6,835 bases of DNA from an uncultured Eubacteriales bacterium (lineage in GTDB: Bacteria > Bacillota > Clostridia > Oscillospirales > Oscillospiraceae). Below are positions 5,942 through 6,835 of the stretch, in pieces. The DNA lies in NCBI GenBank assembly GCA_900549705.1, contig URPI01000117.1, forward strand, positions 1 to 6,835, in the 5' to 3' direction. Position 1 is the stretch's first letter. The number at the start of each line of letters is the position of its first letter. Below the pieces are notes generated by a model. That model was not told the origin of the DNA, searched no databases, and saw only the letters and a list, made by a program, of their open reading frames with translations. A program made the translations under genes and the position numbers.

Positions 5942-6553
5942 ATGCAAATTGAAAACAACAAAGAAGAAGTACCCTTTGCCCACTATGAGGTGCTGTTCCG
6001 GGCGCTGAACCCCCAGGAGGTGCTCTCCCGGCTGCCGGACACCCAATGGGATGGGGCGGAATTTACCCTCCGGCTGTTGGGGCGGGAATTTGCCATTGCC
6101 CATCCCGGCTATGCCATCCGGGCGCTGGACGGCGGTGCCGTGCCGCCGCTGCCCACCCAGACCTTCCTGCTTCGCTATCTGCTGGAAGGAAAAAACATAA
6201 AATGGAACGGGCAATGGAAAACCTTCCGGGAAATGCCCTGGGGGGAAATGTACATCCAGCCCTATACCGGGCGGGTGCTGACCCGCGCCGCCTTTACCTT
6301 CGGCACCCGGGTGGAGGCTTTCCGCAAGGCCGCAGAAAGGATGAACGCCGTAAAGCTCCCCCATGGCGATGCCGGTTATCAGTTTGAGCTGGTACACGGC
6401 TATCAGATGCAGATTCTGGTATGGGAGGGGGACGAGGAGTTCCCGCCCAACGCCCAGATGCTGTATTCCGACAATTTTGAAACCGGCTTTGCCCCGGAAG
6501 ACCGGGTGGTCGCCGGTGACATTCTGATTTCCACCATCAAAGCGAATTTCTAA
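5942..6553 (+). CDS. DUF3786 family protein
   Basis: This 203-residue protein fits the DUF3786 family, which has no known activity. The N-terminal part (HYEVLFRALNPQEVLSRL, about 14-31) is helical. The middle has the family's strand-rich segment ending in YLLEGKNIKWNGQWKTFREMPWGEMY (about 80-105). The C-terminal part contains GDAGYQFELV and then VWEGDEEFPPNAQMLYSDNF, the clearest family marker, an acidic loop before the last strands. No cysteine pairs, membrane segment, signal peptide or known catalytic triad are visible, so it is probably a soluble cytoplasmic protein. From memory, DUF3786 domains occur mainly in strict anaerobes and are sometimes joined to iron-sulfur domains found in corrinoid protein subunits. 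Here it is the third gene of the RACo operon, 12 bases after the VOC stop, which fits a role around corrinoid or metal-cofactor proteins; that role is inference. Confidence 0.82.
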   Translation: MQIENNKEEVPFAHYEVLFRALNPQEVLSRLPDTQWDGAEFTLRLLGREFAIAHPGYAIRALDGGAVPPLPTQTFLLRYLLEGKNIKWNGQWKTFREMPWGEMYIQPYTGRVLTRAAFTFGTRVEAFRKAAERMNAVKLPHGDAGYQFELVHGYQMQILVWEGDEEFPPNAQMLYSDNFETGFAPEDRVVAGDILISTIKANF

Positions 6554-6554
6554 G

Positions 6555-6592
6555 AAAAAAGCAGCAGGATTTGGCTTTCCTGCTGCTTTTTT
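6555..6592 (+). terminator. Rho-independent terminator of the acsV operon
   Basis: GCAGCAGGA (6561-6569) pairs perfectly with TCCTGCTGC (6578-6586) around an 8-base loop. The preceding A-run (6555-6560) pairs with the following T-run (6587-6592), making a 15-bp stem with U-tracts on both strands. It begins right after the DUF3786 stop and could work in either direction. Confidence 0.95.
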
Positions 6593-6620
6593 GTTTGCCC
6601 TGCGGGGCGGCTTTTCGCGA

Positions 6621-6673
6621 GACGCAGAGGGAGTGCGCTTCGTTGGTTGCTGCAATTAAAAACCTTCTGCGTC
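6621..6673 (+). repeat. Inverted repeat downstream of operon terminator
   Basis: GACGCAGA (6621-6628) pairs perfectly with TCTGCGTC (6666-6673), and the next two G's pair with CC (6663-6664) past one bulged T. The loop is 32 bases. It abuts the right-hand composite repeat but has no counterpart beside the left copy, so it is probably a separate palindrome or an outer fragment of another element. Confidence 0.45.
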
Positions 6674-6674
6674 C

Positions 6675-6700
6675 GTAGGGGAGGCTCTTAGCCTCCCGCC
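6675..6700 (-). repeat. Hairpin module 2 of composite repeat (right copy)
   Basis: On the minus strand this reads GGCGGG, stem, CCCCTAC, the same frame as 238-265. The stem is GGGAGGCT (6679-6686) with AGCCTCCC (6690-6697) around a 3-base loop. Compared with the left copy, three stem positions changed on both sides so that pairing is kept. The linker to module 1 (6701-6752) shares ACCATTCA and scattered identity with 185-237. Confidence 0.75.
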
Positions 6701-6752
6701 ATCCCTCGGAACAGATGGGTACGCTGAATGGTGTCAGCTTCCGCAACTTCCC

Positions 6753-6835
6753 CTTGGCTTCCCCCGGGGGGAAGCTGCCGGACTTGACGGCACTTCGGAA
6801 CCGGCAAGGCTGGCTGATGAGGGGTGGCGAGCGCT
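6753..6835 (-). repeat. 83-bp dispersed repeat, module 1 of composite repeat (right copy)
   Basis: This is the inverted copy of 102-184, 80 of 83 identical, including the perfect GCTTCCCCC/GGGGGAAGC dyad. The two copies' matching outer ends point outward, bracketing the whole gene block. It reaches the window's last base, so its true boundary and any target duplication cannot be seen. Confidence 0.85.

Noticed and set aside
5918..6746. Minus-strand open frames covering the DUF3786 gene and right flank
   Set aside because: They are antisense to a recognised gene, cross a strong terminator and extend into the composite repeat.
1..6835. CRISPR array, tRNA or rRNA genes, transposase or integrase genes
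   Set aside because: No regularly spaced direct repeats, cloverleaf with CCA-type end, rRNA signature or recombinase motif was seen on either strand.

Overview
The window looks like a chromosomal segment of a GC-rich anaerobic Clostridia-type Firmicute that uses the Wood-Ljungdahl (reductive acetyl-CoA) pathway. Three things suggest this: a full-length bacterial acetyl-CoA synthase (AcsB), a RACo-type activator of the corrinoid iron-sulfur protein, and AGGAGG-type ribosome binding sites with a sigma-A promoter. The gaps also hold palindromic repeats of a kind I associate with gut Oscillospirales genomes. The species cannot be named from the sequence.

Layout. 1-473 has no gene. It carries the end of one dispersed repeat (6-25), a complete composite repeat (102-266), and a leader with two competing inverted-repeat pairings just ahead of acsB. 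acsB spans 474-2600. The gap 2601-2968 holds a 108-nt near-symmetrical palindrome (2707-2814) and a solitary GC hairpin (2880-2898). A small YcxB-like membrane protein follows (2969-3481) and ends in a rho-independent terminator. A well-formed promoter (3556-3584) then drives a tight three-gene operon: RACo/acsV (3621-5549), a YaeR-like VOC/glyoxalase-fold protein (5552-5929) and a DUF3786 protein (5942-6553). A strong terminator closes it (6555-6592). The last 240 bases hold a second copy of the composite repeat in inverted orientation (6675-6835).

How the genes fit together. AcsB joins a methyl group (delivered by the corrinoid iron-sulfur protein), CO (from CO dehydrogenase) and CoA into acetyl-CoA. 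The corrinoid protein is sometimes oxidised to inactive Co(II). RACo returns it to Co(I) using ATP and a [2Fe-2S] cluster, so the two large genes act at adjacent steps. The VOC and DUF3786 proteins are translated right behind RACo. Their roles are unknown, but the context points to corrinoid or carbonyl-branch upkeep. The subunits of the corrinoid protein (acsC/acsD), the methyltransferase (acsE) and CO dehydrogenase (cooS/acsA) are not in the window, so they must lie elsewhere.

The most unusual non-coding feature is a pair of composite repeats of about 160 bp that bracket the whole gene block as inverted repeats. Their hairpin stems differ by compensating base changes.
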